Source: Phocaeicola intestinalis (GTDB lineage Bacteria; Bacteroidota; Bacteroidia; Bacteroidales; Bacteroidaceae). From it: a stretch of 64,000 nucleotides of DNA. Shown here piece by piece: positions 53,257-63,726 of this stretch (its first letter is position 1; each line of letters opens with the position of its first letter). Location of the stretch: NCBI RefSeq assembly GCF_014837065.1, contig NZ_JACSPP010000001.1, positions 62,001 through 126,000 on the forward strand, in the 5' to 3' direction. Both the position numbers and the translations under genes were made by a program. Under the pieces are notes generated by a model. That model was given only the letters and a program-made list of their open reading frames with translations, was not told where the DNA came from and did not search any database.

Positions 53257-54216
53257 ATGAAGACCACAAAAAAGATGACGATGGAAAAAAAAATATTATA
53301 CCGCTATTTTGAAGGGATAGCCACTGAAGAGGAAAAGAATTTCATTCATCAGTGGATTGAGGAAAGCTCAGATAACCGAAAGCTATTTATACGAGAGCGA
53401 ATTCGTTTTGATGCCACGTTGCTAATGGATGAGAAAGCCATAGCGATTTCATCGAAGCGTATTCACCTCTCTCGATGGATGATTAATACAATTAAGATAG
53501 CTGCTTCTGTACTTGTTTTAATTGGCTGTTTGCATTTCTTTGAACTGTATCAACAGGATAAACAATATAAAAAAACACAAATGGTTTATGTACCGGCTGG
53601 CAATCGAAGCAAATTGTTGTTGCCAGATGGAACTATTATATGGTTGAATTCTAATACTCGCCTTCAGTATCCTTTGCTTTTTGCAAATGGCAAGAGAGAA
53701 ATAATGCTGGATGGAGAAGCCTATTTAAAAGTTGCAAAAAGTAAGGAGCCTTTTATTGTCAAGACCAATAAATATAATGTTCAGGTATTAGGAACTACGT
53801 TTAGTGTTACAGCTTATGCTGCAGATTCAGTTTTTCAAACAAGTCTCTACGAGGGACGAATTAAAGTTTTTGATAATAATATGGCATCAGTATATTTGTC
53901 TCCTGGTGAGACTGCATATTCCCAAGATGGTTCATTGCATGTTACTAATATGACAGATTCGGATGAATATCGTTGGACAGATGGATTGATATGTGTAACA
54001 GATAAGCAATTCTCTGAAATAATTAAGATATTCGAACGGACTTTTGATATACAGATTGTAATGAACGATTCATCACTTAGTAAACTAAGATATAATGGTA
54101 AATTCCGTATATTAGATGGAGTAGAACATGCTTTGAAGGTGTTGCAAAATGATTATCCATTTGTTTACCGAAGAAATATAGATGATAATGTGATTTATAT
54201 TGAAACCAAGAAATGA
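53257..54216 (+). CDS. FecR-family anti-sigma factor
   Basis: 319 aa. Alternative starts at 53275 and 53281 (MEKKILYRYFEGIATEEEKN) give the usual FecR beginning and are more typical. Cytoplasmic anti-sigma part about 1-80, one membrane segment about 85-105 (IKIAASVLVLIGCLHFFELY), then the periplasmic FecR domain (VPAGNRSKLLLPDGTIIWLN, LDGEAYLKVAKSKEPFIVKT) and a C-terminal secretin/TonB-like domain. It contacts the SusC N-terminal domain and releases the sigma factor when ligand is transported. Confidence 0.93.
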   Translation: MKTTKKMTMEKKILYRYFEGIATEEEKNFIHQWIEESSDNRKLFIRERIRFDATLLMDEKAIAISSKRIHLSRWMINTIKIAASVLVLIGCLHFFELYQQDKQYKKTQMVYVPAGNRSKLLLPDGTIIWLNSNTRLQYPLLFANGKREIMLDGEAYLKVAKSKEPFIVKTNKYNVQVLGTTFSVTAYAADSVFQTSLYEGRIKVFDNNMASVYLSPGETAYSQDGSLHVTNMTDSDEYRWTDGLICVTDKQFSEIIKIFERTFDIQIVMNDSSLSKLRYNGKFRILDGVEHALKVLQNDYPFVYRRNIDDNVIYIETKK

Positions 54217-54282
54217 TATCTTTTCTTATGATTGTTAAACCCATAATATAATTGCCTATGAAATAATAAAAAGAGAATTTAA

Positions 54283-57200
54283 ATGAAAGAAAAAGTCGGT
54301 AGATGCTGCAACATTTACCGACTCAAAAAAACATTAGATAATGCTAGTCCTAGCATTAAAATTAATAATAATAGCAAATATATGAAAAACATGCATTTAA
54401 GTGAATACTTTTGGAATAAAGAATGTATTTTTAATAAATTTAGACATTCTTTATCAATCGCCATGTGTTTATTATTACCTTCATCCATGGTGTATGCAGA
54501 GAATTTACAAGATCTCAAAATTGAAATTAATAAGAAAAATTTAAAATTATCTCAGTTGATCAAAACAGTAGAGAATCAAACAGATTATTTGTTTGTATCA
54601 AATAAATCTATTGATTTGAATATGACTGTAAGTTTGCAAAATGGTAAAGGATCCGTGAAGGAGATACTGAATGATGCTTTGGAGGAATTAGGTTTATCAT
54701 ATCGTATAGAAGGAGTAAATATTATCCTGATTCAGAATAAACAAACGAACTCTACCGGTAATAAAAAGATAAGCGGTACCGTAGTAGATCGTAAAGGAGA
54801 GGCAATCATTGGAGCTAACGTAGTAGTAAAAGGTAATGGGGGTATTGGAACAATTACGGATATGAATGGTAATTTTCAACTTGATGTCCCTGAAAAATCT
54901 GTGCTTACTATTACTTATATCGGTTATATACCATATGAGGTAAAGGTTGATAAAATTTCCAACCTACAAGTTGTATTACGTGAAGACTCTAAAAGTTTGG
55001 ATGAGGTAGTCGTAATCGGTTACGGTACACAGAAGAAAAGTGATATTACAGGTGCTATTACTCAGGTGAAAGCGGATGATTTACCCTTGACTGGTAATGT
55101 TTCTTTGGGACAAATGCTTTCAGGTAAGGCTCCTGGTATGCAAATTACACTTAATAATGCCCAGCCGGGTGGAGCTGTTACTGTACAAATCCGTGGTAAT
55201 GCAGCTGGAGGTGCAGGAAATCCTGGACCTTTGTATGTTATCGATGGCTATCCGATGAATGTGGATAATATGGAACCAGGAGGCGGTAAGTACGATGGCG
55301 GTAGTAAATCTCCATTGAATAATTTAAACCCTGCCGATATTGAGTCAATTGAGGTGTTAAAAGATGCTGCAGCTACTTCTATTTATGGTGCACGTGCTGC
55401 TAACGGTGTCGTCTTGATTACTACTAAACGAGGAAAAGAAGGTGCTGCGCCTATGGTGAAATACTCAGGTTCTGTTTCTTTATCCAAAAGAGCCAAGCAT
55501 GAAAAAATGCTGGATGCAGCTGGTTTTATGACGGAACACAATCGAATTGGCTATGAAAACTGGTTAGCTGATAATAAAATTTACCCATATGGTTCTACAG
55601 ACCCCAATAGTGTAGCTCCTTATGAGAATAAATATTCTAGTGATGATATAGCTAATGCACAGACTACAGACTGGCTTGGAGCCGTAGAGAGAGATGCCAT
55701 TATGACTCAACATAACATTTCATTAACAGGTGGTACCAATAAGACATCTTACTATGTATCAGGTAGTTATTTAAATCAGGAAGGGGTTATCAAAAGTACG
55801 GGTATAGAGCGTTATTCTGGACGTTTCAATTTCGATCAAACATTTAATAAATATATTAAGGCTGGAGTTAATTTCAGTATTAGTCAAACTACTAATGATA
55901 ATGCCCCATTAACAACAAGTCAAAATGAAAATGCTGGTATTATTCGTGCGGCAATGACTGCAAATCCTACTTTACCAATTTATGATGAAAACGGTGATTA
56001 TATGATAGACCCTCAGCAACCATTTCTGCCTAATCCAGTATCTTTACTGGAAGTGGATGATGAAAGTCATAATTTAGAGTTGCTTGGTAATTTTTACCTG
56101 CAGGTTACTCCGATAGAGGGGCTGAATATCCGTATGAATGCTGGTTTTCAAAAAGATAAAGGAGAGCGTAATACCTATATGCCTAAAACTACACTTTATG
56201 GTTTTAAGGAAGATGGTAGAGCTACTCGTTCCTTTATCAACCGAAACAACAATGTATTCGATATTACTGCGACTTATGACAAAACATTTGCGGAGAAACA
56301 TTCATTTAGAGTGATGGGAGGTTATTCTTATCAAAAGTTTTTCACAGATGGACTAGATGCTTCTAATAGTAAATTCTTGACTGATATCTTCAAGTGGTAT
56401 AATCTGGGGGCTGGCGAATCAGCCAAACCTACAGTCGGATCTTATGGCAATGAGGAGGTTCTGGGTTCTGTGTTTGCACGTTTGAACTACAACTATGATA
56501 ATCGCTATCTGATTGCAGCTACATTTCGTGGTGATGCTTCTTCCAAATTTGCAGAAAACAATAAATGGGGATTTTTTCCATCAGTAGCTTTAGCATGGCG
56601 TGTCAACAACGAAGCTTTTATGCAAGGCCAAAATATAGTATCTGATCTTAAACTGCGTGTCAGCTTCGGTCAGACAGGTAATGCGAATATTGGTAGTAAT
56701 GCCTTGGCTTTATATGATACAGGGCGTAACTATACGTTTGGAGATCAGGTTGCTACTGGTGTAACACAGACTCAATTAGCTAATCCTAACTTGAAGTGGG
56801 AAACTACCACCGAATTTAACTTTGGTGTTGATTTTGGTTTTTTCAATAATCGCATTGTGGGCTCCATGGAATATTTTACCCGTAGGGTGTCTGATTTATT
56901 AGATACCAAGAAGCTAATGTCTTATAACCCGATCAATACCATTGTTGCTAATATTGGTGTGAAAGGCAGTAAAGGTTTCGAATTAGGTTTGACTACCCGT
57001 AATCTGATTGGAGAGTTTCAGTGGACTACAGACTATGTTTTCTCCTTCTATCGTGATCGCTGGGTAGAAAGAAGTCCACAATGGAAGAAGGCTATTTATG
57101 AGAATGAACATGATATGCTGAATGCACGTTACCTAATGCTCTCTGACGGACTTGTACAACCTGAGGATATGAATCCTGACGGAACTTGTAAAATACCTCA

Positions 57201-57804
57201 TATGCCAAATGCAAAGCCAGGTATGATTAAGTATAAAGATTTGCATGGACGTGATGAAAACGGTAACCTGACTGATGGTCCGGATGGTAAGTTGGACGAG
57301 GCTGATATTGTATATATGGGCACAGCTACTTCCAAATTTTATGTAGGATTTGGTAATACTTTTACTTATAAAGGTTTTGATTTAAATATTTTCTTTTATG
57401 GCTACTTAGGTAGAAAGTTAGAAAATCCAGCATATCTTTCCTATTTGAAGGGGTCGAATGCTATTTTAAATGGTTCTAACATGTTAGCGGAAGTAACAAA
57501 TCGTTGGGCGCATGACAATCCTAACGGGAAATTTCCTACATGTCTGAACAGCCCATATGATAACTTCAGCACAGACTTTTGGCTGGAGAACGCAAACTTC
57601 TTGCGTTGTAAGAACATAACACTAGGATATACTCTTCCTAAGTTAGGTAACTTCAGTAAGTTAGTGAAAAATTTGCGTTTATATGCTGATGTTCAAAATC
57701 CGTTTGTTATCACTAAGTATAGCGGCATCGATCCGGAGATGAACGGTCTTGCAGCATATCCGACTCAAACAACAATGTCTTTTGGGGTAGATATAACTTT
57801 TTAA
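54283..57804 (+). CDS. SusC-family TonB-linked transporter with STN signalling domain
   Basis: 1173 aa as read from 54283; the Met at 54382 (MKNMHLSEYFWNKECIF) starts a more ordinary signal peptide. An STN domain follows the signal (NLKLSQLIKTVENQTDYLFV, then LQNGKGSVKEILNDALEELG), which is the part that talks to the FecR anti-sigma factor. Then come the regulatory-like domain (GTVVDRKGEAIIGANVVVKG), plug (DEVVVIGYGTQKKSDITGAI, VLKDAAATSIYGARAANGVV) and barrel ending in GVDITF. It is the outer-membrane importer of the ECF-controlled PUL. Confidence 0.95.
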   Translation: MKEKVGRCCNIYRLKKTLDNASPSIKINNNSKYMKNMHLSEYFWNKECIFNKFRHSLSIAMCLLLPSSMVYAENLQDLKIEINKKNLKLSQLIKTVENQTDYLFVSNKSIDLNMTVSLQNGKGSVKEILNDALEELGLSYRIEGVNIILIQNKQTNSTGNKKISGTVVDRKGEAIIGANVVVKGNGGIGTITDMNGNFQLDVPEKSVLTITYIGYIPYEVKVDKISNLQVVLREDSKSLDEVVVIGYGTQKKSDITGAITQVKADDLPLTGNVSLGQMLSGKAPGMQITLNNAQPGGAVTVQIRGNAAGGAGNPGPLYVIDGYPMNVDNMEPGGGKYDGGSKSPLNNLNPADIESIEVLKDAAATSIYGARAANGVVLITTKRGKEGAAPMVKYSGSVSLSKRAKHEKMLDAAGFMTEHNRIGYENWLADNKIYPYGSTDPNSVAPYENKYSSDDIANAQTTDWLGAVERDAIMTQHNISLTGGTNKTSYYVSGSYLNQEGVIKSTGIERYSGRFNFDQTFNKYIKAGVNFSISQTTNDNAPLTTSQNENAGIIRAAMTANPTLPIYDENGDYMIDPQQPFLPNPVSLLEVDDESHNLELLGNFYLQVTPIEGLNIRMNAGFQKDKGERNTYMPKTTLYGFKEDGRATRSFINRNNNVFDITATYDKTFAEKHSFRVMGGYSYQKFFTDGLDASNSKFLTDIFKWYNLGAGESAKPTVGSYGNEEVLGSVFARLNYNYDNRYLIAATFRGDASSKFAENNKWGFFPSVALAWRVNNEAFMQGQNIVSDLKLRVSFGQTGNANIGSNALALYDTGRNYTFGDQVATGVTQTQLANPNLKWETTTEFNFGVDFGFFNNRIVGSMEYFTRRVSDLLDTKKLMSYNPINTIVANIGVKGSKGFELGLTTRNLIGEFQWTTDYVFSFYRDRWVERSPQWKKAIYENEHDMLNARYLMLSDGLVQPEDMNPDGTCKIPHMPNAKPGMIKYKDLHGRDENGNLTDGPDGKLDEADIVYMGTATSKFYVGFGNTFTYKGFDLNIFFYGYLGRKLENPAYLSYLKGSNAILNGSNMLAEVTNRWAHDNPNGKFPTCLNSPYDNFSTDFWLENANFLRCKNITLGYTLPKLGNFSKLVKNLRLYADVQNPFVITKYSGIDPEMNGLAAYPTQTTMSFGVDITF

Positions 57805-57816
57805 TTAGATTTTAAT

Positions 57817-59337
57817 ATGAGACTTTTGAATAATATAAAACAGATTACATTGGTAGCCTTGTTAGGAATAGGCATGGAATCTTGTTTAGATTTAGATCCT
57901 GTAATATATGATAAGATTATTCCTGAAAATTTTTACAAAACAGAGTCTGATGCCAAAGCAGCAGTAACAGGAATTTATAGTCCATTAGGCTCACCTGGTG
58001 ATATTTATGGTGGTTGGACGGAAACATTTTGGATGATAAATAACTTGTGTGCAGATGACATGGGTACACAACGTGATGATTATGAATTTATGGAGAAGTT
58101 TCAATGGAATTCTACAACATATGCAGCGTATAAATTCTATAATATGTTTGTAAAAGAGGCTAATCGGGCCACTTTGGTCATAGACGATTTGCAAAAATCT
58201 CCTATAGATGATGATGTTAAGAAACAATATATAGCAGAACTGCAGTGTATTCGTGGTCAATATCTCTTCTTCTTATATGATTTTTACGGAACTGCTAATG
58301 TGACTACTGATGTTGAAATTCTGCGCCATCCAGAAAATGAGATAATTTTGGAACGCTTACCGAAAGATGAGTTTATCAAGTTAATTGAAACTGATTTGAA
58401 AACGGCTGCAGAGATTTTGCCGGTATCTTATGATGCTTCTGAATACGGACGGCTCACTAAAGGAGCTGCCTATACTATTTTAGAAAAACTTTATATGCAG
58501 GAAAAGCGTTGGGCAGATGCTGAAACTTATTGCCGAAAGATTCAAGGATTGGGCTACGAGTTACAGCGTACTTATTCATCTGTATTTAGCATTGAGAATG
58601 AACGCAATAATGAAATTATCTGGGCATTACCTTGTCAATCTGAGACAAATGGTAATGGGAATACTTGGACTACTCATGTGCTTCCTCCTGAACTTCCTTC
58701 TTTCTGGACGAATAGCAAAGTGCAAAGATGGAATGTATATAATATGCCATGGAAATATTACGATCACCATTTTCAACAACCAGGAGATGAACGTGCAATG
58801 GCACCTTCACTTATTACAGAATTTGAATATATAAGCAATGGTGAAACGAAATTAGCAAGCCGTAACAATGGTTATCCCAATTTAGTAAAGGGAGCCTTGC
58901 CTGTCAAGTATCCTGAAGACCCGACACAGATTTCAGAAAAAGCAGGTAATGATGTAGTGGTATATCGTTACGCTGATGTCTTGTTGGAGTTAGCCGAAGC
59001 TATAAACGAACAGAAGGGCCCTACACAGGAAGCTATTGGATTGGTAGAGCAGATTCGTGCCCGTGCTGGTATACCCAATACTATTCCAACTACAGCTACG
59101 GCTAGTAAAGAGAATTTCCGTGACTTTATATTGGATGAACGCGGCCGTGAATTATATTGTGAAGGACATCGTCGACGTGACTTAATTAGACATGGAAAAT
59201 GGATACAATCAGCAGTAGACCAAGGATATATTCCAGAAGGAAGAGAGGCTGATTATAAGCATATGGTACTTTTTCCTATTCCGCAAGAGGTAATAGATGA
59301 GTCAAAAGGTAAAATTAAGCAAAACGAAGGGTATTAG
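57817..59337 (+). CDS. SusD/RagB-family outer-membrane lipoprotein
   Basis: 506 aa. Lipobox Cys at residue 23 (GIGMESCLDLDP), N-terminal pattern VIYDKIIPENFYKTESDAKA, the SusD core (DVLLELAEAINEQKGPTQEA, ILDERGRELYCEGHRRRDLI) and the ending KGKIKQNEGY. Twelve bp after the SusC gene. Its partner SusC and the GH genes downstream indicate a glycan ligand. A 13-bp stem-loop follows at 59357-59396. Confidence 0.95.
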   Translation: MRLLNNIKQITLVALLGIGMESCLDLDPVIYDKIIPENFYKTESDAKAAVTGIYSPLGSPGDIYGGWTETFWMINNLCADDMGTQRDDYEFMEKFQWNSTTYAAYKFYNMFVKEANRATLVIDDLQKSPIDDDVKKQYIAELQCIRGQYLFFLYDFYGTANVTTDVEILRHPENEIILERLPKDEFIKLIETDLKTAAEILPVSYDASEYGRLTKGAAYTILEKLYMQEKRWADAETYCRKIQGLGYELQRTYSSVFSIENERNNEIIWALPCQSETNGNGNTWTTHVLPPELPSFWTNSKVQRWNVYNMPWKYYDHHFQQPGDERAMAPSLITEFEYISNGETKLASRNNGYPNLVKGALPVKYPEDPTQISEKAGNDVVVYRYADVLLELAEAINEQKGPTQEAIGLVEQIRARAGIPNTIPTTATASKENFRDFILDERGRELYCEGHRRRDLIRHGKWIQSAVDQGYIPEGREADYKHMVLFPIPQEVIDESKGKIKQNEGY

Positions 59338-59356
59338 TATTATATATTAATCAGGT

Positions 59357-59396
59357 AGTCCCTATATTTCGTGGTATTTCCCTAAATACAGGGACT
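59357..59396 (+). terminator. stem-loop between SusD and the glycosidase genes
   Basis: AGTCCCTATATTT pairs with AAATACAGGGACT with one G-T pair, then TCTATTTTAATC. It may partly terminate transcription, so that SusC/D transcripts exceed those of the enzymes. Confidence 0.65.
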
Positions 59397-59472
59397 TCTA
59401 TTTTAATCAGAACTTTCAATAATTATTTGAATATTCTAACAACATAATTTTGGAAGTAAAAAACAAACTATT

Positions 59473-61500
59473 ATGATAATTTTTAAACGAATAAGTGTTT
59501 TCCTGACAATTTTTGTCTTGTTGGGATTGTGTGCTTGTAGTTCAAGCGATGGAGTTTCACAGGAAGGAGATGTTTGGTTTATTGAAAATAGTCATTTGAA
59601 AGTAACCATTCAACCTACCGGGGTATTGAACGTGTATGATAAAAAAGGAAATCGGGAGTGGCAACAAGTAGCTTCAAAAGAAAAAAAAATAGAGAATGTT
59701 AGTGAAGTAAGTACTGCTGATAAATGGGCGATAGCATTCGAAACGGAAGTTAATAATTATCCGTTCTTAATAAAACTGAGTCTTCCAAAAGCCTCTGCGG
59801 ACTTGGAGATAGAAGCTGATATGGAAAATCGTGATACTCCGATAGAGGATATTCCTTTTTTTGATCCGTTTTTGTTGGACTCGGAACATTGCTCCATAGC
59901 TGTAGCTGATTTCTGTAACGGGCATCTTTATCCAGCCGATCTTCACCCGTTTCCGTATAAGCGTTATACTACCGCTTTATTGGACATGCCTTGGATAGGT
60001 GTATGTGATGCAAAAGAAGGACATGGATATGAGATTATATTGGATACATCGGATGATGCATTCTTTGACATGATTCCCGTAAAGGTTGGAAAGCGTGAGA
60101 TTGTTCTGCCCAAAGCGGGTTGGATATCCAGCAAAAAGCGTTTTGGATATGCACGCCGTCTTCTCTGTCATTTTGTTTCTGATGGCGGTTATGTAGCGTT
60201 GGCTAAATACTATCGAACTTATGCGCAAAAGCGCGGCTTGATTGTCCCTTTCTCTGAGAAAGTAAAGAAAAACCCAAATCTGACACGCCTTTTTGGGGCA
60301 GTGGATGTATGGGGGCAACAATCAGTAGAATTTGCCAAAGAAGCAAAGAAAGCAGGCGTGGAAAAAATGATTATGAATGGTAACTCTACACCTGAAGAAT
60401 TAAAAAGTATCAATGAATTGGGTTATTTGACAAGTTGTTATGATGCATATCAGGATGTTTTTCAGGTAGAAGCTGATGGAAAAATTGATAGTGGACATGA
60501 ATATTTGCCAGATAATATCGTATTGAAAGATGACAGTACTCGCATGTTAGCTTGGTGTACTTGGGATGGACATCAATCTATGAAACGTTGCCCAGTATTT
60601 TGGGAACGCACGGCTAAATTAGTGATTCCTGAAGTATTGTCTAAATATCCTTTCTTGTGTCGCTTCATAGATGTGACTACAGCCGAAGATTTGTACGAGT
60701 GTTACGATGAAAGGCATCCATTAACCCGTGCTGAAAAACGAGAGCTAGGTGTACGTCTTTTCGATTATATACGATCACAAGGTCTTGTAGTGGGCGGAGA
60801 ACATGGTCGTTGGTGGGCTGTTCCTGTCATTGATTACGTAGAAGGTATGATGAGTGGAGGAACAGATAATTATGCTTGGGATGCTCCTTATCTTCGTCCG
60901 CCTATGAATAAGGATGGTAATAAATGGGAGCAGTATGAGACTTTGGGCATGAATCCCCAGTACCGTGTTCCTCTATGGGAACTTGTATTCCATGACTGCG
61001 TAGTATCCACTTGGTATTGGGGGGATGCTAATGATTTCTTAACGTTGGCTGACCCGAAATTTACAGACATGAAGAATTGTTACAATATTTTGTATGGCAC
61101 TATACCTTTGTTATGGGCGAACGAAGAAACCGGTGGTGCAGGGCCATCTAAACCTGGCTCTTGGGTGGCCAATCGTGAACTTTTTCTAGAGACTTATCGT
61201 AACGTATGTAAACTGCATGAGGTGATTGCTGGACAGGAAATGACAGTTCATGAATTTCTGACTTTGGACGGAATGGTACAGCGAACTTGTTTTGCTGATG
61301 GTACAGAGGTTGTGGTCAATTTTGGAGAGTCTGTTTACGAAGCTACTGTAGGTGGAAAAAAATATCAACTGCCTCAGTATGGATTTGCAGTAAAAGGTCC
61401 TAAAATAGAACAATCACGTGCATTGATAGATGGACAAATTGTAACAAATATTCATACCAATACATACAACTTTCAAGATTTTAAACAATGTAACAACTAG
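59473..61500 (+). CDS. lipoprotein resembling GH101/GH129 glycosidases
   Basis: 675 aa. Lipobox Cys at about residue 22 (LLGLCACSSS). An N-terminal beta-sandwich (about 30-240) is followed by a barrel-like domain with VDVWGQQSVEFAKEAKKAGV, FLCRFIDVTTAEDLYECYDE, GLVVGGEHGRWWAVPVIDYV and the loops YYWGDANDFL-like (TWYWGDANDFLTLADP). The order fits the GH101/GH129/DUF5696 group, which includes enzymes acting on alpha-GalNAc of mucin-type O-glycans. Candidate acids are the Asp of RFIDVTT and the Glu of GGEHGRW. The family call is moderate and specificity is unproven. Confidence 0.6.
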   Translation: MIIFKRISVFLTIFVLLGLCACSSSDGVSQEGDVWFIENSHLKVTIQPTGVLNVYDKKGNREWQQVASKEKKIENVSEVSTADKWAIAFETEVNNYPFLIKLSLPKASADLEIEADMENRDTPIEDIPFFDPFLLDSEHCSIAVADFCNGHLYPADLHPFPYKRYTTALLDMPWIGVCDAKEGHGYEIILDTSDDAFFDMIPVKVGKREIVLPKAGWISSKKRFGYARRLLCHFVSDGGYVALAKYYRTYAQKRGLIVPFSEKVKKNPNLTRLFGAVDVWGQQSVEFAKEAKKAGVEKMIMNGNSTPEELKSINELGYLTSCYDAYQDVFQVEADGKIDSGHEYLPDNIVLKDDSTRMLAWCTWDGHQSMKRCPVFWERTAKLVIPEVLSKYPFLCRFIDVTTAEDLYECYDERHPLTRAEKRELGVRLFDYIRSQGLVVGGEHGRWWAVPVIDYVEGMMSGGTDNYAWDAPYLRPPMNKDGNKWEQYETLGMNPQYRVPLWELVFHDCVVSTWYWGDANDFLTLADPKFTDMKNCYNILYGTIPLLWANEETGGAGPSKPGSWVANRELFLETYRNVCKLHEVIAGQEMTVHEFLTLDGMVQRTCFADGTEVVVNFGESVYEATVGGKKYQLPQYGFAVKGPKIEQSRALIDGQIVTNIHTNTYNFQDFKQCNN

Positions 61501-61522
61501 GAGAAATGTTTTATAATAATAG

Positions 61523-63703
61523 ATGAGATATATGAAATTTCAATTAGCTATTTGGGGATTTGTATGTTGTGTTTTGGCAGGGGGGGGCAACTTGCTCAAG
61601 GCTCAAAGTAATGTCGATTACGTCAATATGTTTATTGGTAGTACAGGTTCTCATAACACTGAATATGGAGGCACAACACCAGCAGTTAGCGAGCCTTTCG
61701 GAATGACACAATGGTGTGCAGCAACCCGTATAAACGGTATTTCACGTACTGCATATAATTACAATGATACTCATTTACTGGGATTTGTAGCTACACATCA
61801 ACCTGCTATTTGGATGGGCGACTATGGTTTTTTCACCTTAATGCCACAAGTAGGAATATTGAATTTAGAACCAGAAAAACGAGCTGTAAAGATGGATCAT
61901 GCACAAGAAATAGCTACACCATATTATTATAAGATAGGTTATAATGATGTGCAAGGTCATGCTTTGAAGACTGAGTTTACTGCTACATCCCGTTGCTCTT
62001 TTTTCCGCTTCAATTATCCCTCTACCGAGAAAGCTATTCTATTTTTGGAGGCTGGTCGGGAAAAAGAAGGGGGATCTATTGAAATCCTTCCGGACAAACA
62101 GGAGATTCGAATTTGTAACAAGGAGAGGCATGATAGTCATTTAGGTCCTCGCTTATATAATTTTAAAGGATGTTATGTTCTGAAATTCTCACGTCCATTC
62201 AGTCAGTATGGCACTTGGAATGAGGTTAAAGTATCCGAGATGCAGAGTAAGGAAGAGGGGGCACATGTCGGTGGATATATAGAATTTGAACTTGGTACAG
62301 AGGTTGTAGAAGTACGTATTGGTTCTTCTTTTATTGATTTTGAACAGGCTTCGGTCAATTTGGAAAAAGAAATTCCCGCATCTGTCAGTTTTGAACAAAC
62401 TAAAAAGAAGGTGAAGGCGGCTTGGGAGTCCAATTTAGATAAGATACGAATTAAAGGAGCAACCGATGATGATGCAACGATTTTTTATACAGCATTTTTT
62501 CGCACTATGCAATATCCACGTGAATTTTCTGAGTACGGCCGCTACTACAGCCCGTTTGATGACAAAATTCACAAAGGTATTTCATACAATGCGTATTCAC
62601 TGTGGGATACATTTCGTGCGCAGCACCCTTGGCTTCAATTGACACAGTCTCAACGGGTAGATGATATGATTACAGCGCTGATACAAATGTATAATGAAGG
62701 TGGTTGGCTGCCTAAATGGCCTAATCCTTCTTACACAAACATCATGATTGGTACACATGCTGATGCTGTTATTGCTGATGCGTATGTCAACGGATTTCGT
62801 AATTATGATGTAGAAAAAGCTTATGAAGCTATCCGCAAGGATGCTTTTCAAGCACCACGTGATGACTATCGTTGGGGAGACAGACATTATTGGAACGGTT
62901 CATACGAGGCTCGTGGAGGTCTGAAAGAGTATTTGGATTTAGGTTATGTTGCTGCAGACAAGACAACAGAGTCTGTATCACGCACATTGGAGTTTGCTAT
63001 GGATGATTATTGTGTAGCCCAAATGGCAAAAAAACTGGGACATGAGGAAGATTATCATATCTTAATGAAACGCTCACGCAACTATTTGAATCTGTACAAT
63101 CCACAGACAGGTTTTTTTCAAGCACGACATAGTAATGGTAGCTGGGCAGATATAGAAGAGGGATTTACTGAAGGTGGACGCTGGACATACCGTTTCTGCG
63201 TTATGCAAAATATACCTGATCTGATTCATCTTCTGGGTGGGGAGGATGTATTTTGTAAGGAGCTAGACAAAAACTTTGATGAAGGGCATTATCGTCATGA
63301 TAATGAACCCGGACATCATTTCGCTTACTTATATGATTGTTGTGGCAAGCTTGATAAAGTGCAGAACCGTATTCCAATGATAATAAAACAACATTACAAG
63401 AATAAGCCTGATGGTTTATCTGGTAATGACGATTGTGGACAAATGTCAGCTTGGTATCTATTCAGTTCATTGGGCTTTTATCCGCTTACTCCGGCATCAG
63501 GTGAGTATGCATTGGGTATACCTCATTTTAAAGAGATAATCCTGCAGCTACGAGATGGTAAGAAATTGTTAATCAAAGCTCCAGAATTGAATAAAAAAGA
63601 TTACTTATTGCGAGTGTATTGGAATGGAAAACTTTTGGAAAAGCCTTTTATCTCTATTCAAGATATTTTTAAAGGTGGAGTACTAGAGTTTTGTTCTGAA
63701 TAA
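61523..63703 (+). CDS. GH92 alpha-mannosidase
   Basis: 726 aa, within the usual 740-residue range; a second Met at 61532 is possible. A signal peptide ends near LLKAQSN, giving a secreted or periplasmic enzyme. GH92 hallmarks: VNMFIGSTGSHNTEYGGTTP at the N-terminus (beta-sandwich), then the catalytic barrel with SYNAYSLWDTFRAQHPWLQL, GWLPKWPNPSYTNIMIGTHA and HYRHDNEPGHHFAYLYD, and GLSGNDDCGQMSAWYLFSSL holding the acid and base. GH92 enzymes are calcium-dependent exo-alpha-mannosidases on host N-glycans or fungal mannan. Confidence 0.92.
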   Translation: MRYMKFQLAIWGFVCCVLAGGGNLLKAQSNVDYVNMFIGSTGSHNTEYGGTTPAVSEPFGMTQWCAATRINGISRTAYNYNDTHLLGFVATHQPAIWMGDYGFFTLMPQVGILNLEPEKRAVKMDHAQEIATPYYYKIGYNDVQGHALKTEFTATSRCSFFRFNYPSTEKAILFLEAGREKEGGSIEILPDKQEIRICNKERHDSHLGPRLYNFKGCYVLKFSRPFSQYGTWNEVKVSEMQSKEEGAHVGGYIEFELGTEVVEVRIGSSFIDFEQASVNLEKEIPASVSFEQTKKKVKAAWESNLDKIRIKGATDDDATIFYTAFFRTMQYPREFSEYGRYYSPFDDKIHKGISYNAYSLWDTFRAQHPWLQLTQSQRVDDMITALIQMYNEGGWLPKWPNPSYTNIMIGTHADAVIADAYVNGFRNYDVEKAYEAIRKDAFQAPRDDYRWGDRHYWNGSYEARGGLKEYLDLGYVAADKTTESVSRTLEFAMDDYCVAQMAKKLGHEEDYHILMKRSRNYLNLYNPQTGFFQARHSNGSWADIEEGFTEGGRWTYRFCVMQNIPDLIHLLGGEDVFCKELDKNFDEGHYRHDNEPGHHFAYLYDCCGKLDKVQNRIPMIIKQHYKNKPDGLSGNDDCGQMSAWYLFSSLGFYPLTPASGEYALGIPHFKEIILQLRDGKKLLIKAPELNKKDYLLRVYWNGKLLEKPFISIQDIFKGGVLEFCSE

Positions 63704-63726
63704 TAATCAATTAAATATATTAAATA

